The notes below the pieces were generated by a model, which searched no databases, was not told the DNA's origin, and worked only from the letters and a program-made list of their open reading frames with translations. The position numbers and the translations under genes are program-made. Positions 6,706 through 7,803 of a DNA stretch of 7,803 bases are shown here, in pieces (the stretch's first letter is position 1; every line of letters starts with the position of its first letter). This DNA comes from Bacteroidales bacterium GP4 (GTDB lineage: Bacteria > Bacteroidota > Bacteroidia > Bacteroidales > Muribaculaceae): assembly GCA_001701065.1 (NCBI GenBank), contig DAAL01000033.1, forward strand, positions 1-7,803, given 5' to 3'.

Positions 6706-7803
6706 TGCTTTCTATAGGTTGAAATTCTTGATCGTATTTACTTAATTCTTCTTCCTGATGACGGCAAACATCCTTGGGACCCCATGTAGGCTTGCTAAAC
6801 ACTTCAACGGTGTGCAGCAGATGTCGGCTTTGGAAAAACTCCTCTTTATTGCTTGAAAATAAATCTGCCTTCTTTTTATCAAACTCATCGGTACTTAGTG
6901 AAGAGTTTTCATTTTTGTAAAGAAGAACTAAATTACCAATAGAATGTTCACTCCAACTAAATGCCGAATCGTATTCGGTTTCATTAATGTCTCGCCAATA
7001 TATAGGTTTATTGTCTGACCCAAATTTATCACCGGGATTGACTCCGGTTACAAGTTTATCGTTAAGTTCATCTTTATGGTTGAATACTTGCCCTGCGCTT
7101 ACATGGAAGACCCGTGATTTTGGTATAATATGCTCTAATGAACGTTCATCCCAAATGGCAAAGTTGAATTTTACACCTTGGGGGATGCCTTGTTTATCTT
7201 TCCTTTGTTGGCAATCATAGAGGATATTTCTTCTTAGCAGCCAATTGGCAGCGTCCAAATATTTTTCGCGGTATAATAATTCGCTGTCCAGTGTTTTGCG
7301 AAAATTTCCACGTTTCTCGTTGTATATGGTTACATTATTAGATATAAATTCAAGGTGAGTAACACCAATCAAACTCCAATCGAAATATCTCCGAAGCTCT
7401 TTTAATCGTTCCTCTTTTCGTGTATTGCCGTTTTCTATAATATACCACTTTAGAAAGTCAAACATTGCCGATTTGTCCTTGCGTTTGAATGCAAGAATAC
7501 CACCCATATAATTATATATTATAGGATCATTGTACGCATCCTCTATCTGTTTTTGTATGAGGCGGAAATCCTTGAATGTTTTCTTCGCTAACTTAACGGG
7601 AGACTCATTATTACCGAAATATGTGGTCTTCAAGCCGTCAAGCGTAATGCTTTCATTTCCCAAGACCAAAGGAAGTAGCCAACCGAGTTGTCTTTCCTTT
7701 TCTCCCAACTGGAAGAATTTCTTCACATCTTCATCATTCCACCAATAAAGCCACCGATCCCATTCGCGAGCCAATCTAAAACCCTTTGGATTCTGGCGCA
7801 GCA
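6683..7803 (-). CDS. C-terminal part of a DUF262/DUF1524 (HNH-type nuclease) protein, 5'-truncated by window edge
   Basis: The frame is open to the last base of the window. Before the TTG at 7774 it continues as LRQNPKGFR without a start, so the gene begins beyond 7803 and about 373 residues are visible. WDRWLYWWNDEDVKKFF (7762-7712) resembles the segment linking DUF262 to its C-terminal domain in single-chain GmrSD-like proteins. The DUF1524 nuclease signature is complete: LEHIIPKS with the catalytic His codon at 7130-7132, followed by HSIGNLVLLYKNENSSLS and a DEFDKKK run (6940-6866). By family this domain is a metal-dependent HNH-type (His-Me finger) endonuclease. The tail after the nuclease is short and acidic. 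The missing N-terminus probably holds a DUF262 domain (inference). The TGA at 6685-6683 overlaps the start of the next gene, so the two form an operon with the promoter outside the window. The alternative that it is a stand-alone nuclease cannot be excluded. Confidence 0.82.
   Translation of the reverse strand, partial: LRQNPKGFRLAREWDRWLYWWNDEDVKKFFQLGEKERQLGWLLPLVLGNESITLDGLKTTYFGNNESPVKLAKKTFKDFRLIQKQIEDAYNDPIIYNYMGGILAFKRKDKSAMFDFLKWYIIENGNTRKEERLKELRRYFDWSLIGVTHLEFISNNVTIYNEKRGNFRKTLDSELLYREKYLDAANWLLRRNILYDCQQRKDKQGIPQGVKFNFAIWDERSLEHIIPKSRVFHVSAGQVFNHKDELNDKLVTGVNPGDKFGSDNKPIYWRDINETEYDSAFSWSEHSIGNLVLLYKNENSSLSTDEFDKKKADLFSSNKEEFFQSRHLLHTVEVFSKPTWGPKDVCRHQEEELSKYDQEFQPIESNDNTTEA

Overview
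The window looks like chromosomal DNA of a Bacteroidales bacterium. Three things point there: promoter elements of the Bacteroidetes type (TTG, about 20 bp, TAnnTTTG), the lack of clear Shine-Dalgarno sequences, and a PMCA-type calcium ATPase with a family-typical core. Muribaculaceae or a relative would fit, but genus cannot be read from this sequence. Both edges cut through genes.

Layout. (1) 1-1932, plus strand: the C-terminal 643 residues of a calcium-pumping P-type ATPase, open from base 1. (2) 1933-2096: a short intergenic stretch with a 13-bp perfect inverted repeat and then a good Bacteroidetes promoter. (3) 2097-3059, plus: a 320-residue regulator joining an ScdA/YtfE-like DUF542 remnant and a hemerythrin-like di-iron domain, with all six expected ligands, to a LuxR-type helix-turn-helix. 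(4) 3139-4036, plus: a gene of unknown function, probably a DUF6557-like Bacteroidales family, broken by one frameshift near 3541. (5) 4037-4200: a gap of 164 bp with two GTATCG dyads, a promoter-like element and a bidirectional terminator, which together could make a roughly 60-nt orphan transcript. (6) 7803-4201, minus strand: two overlapping genes, the first entering from beyond the window. The upstream gene ends in a DUF1524 (HNH-type) nuclease domain. The downstream gene is a complete 834-residue DUF262 protein with a DGQQR motif but no recognisable HNH domain.

How they work together. The ATPase and the di-iron regulator share a strand, but the regulator has its own promoter. It is best read as an independent sensor (NO, oxygen or iron) with unknown targets. 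The minus-strand pair is visibly AT-richer than the ATPase gene and has the make-up of GmrSD-like (type IV) restriction and related DUF262/DUF1524 phage-defence systems. It is the best candidate here for a poorly described system: two DUF262-family proteins, translationally coupled, one apparently with a nuclease and one with a different, unrecognised C-terminal half. That interpretation is inference; no searches were run.
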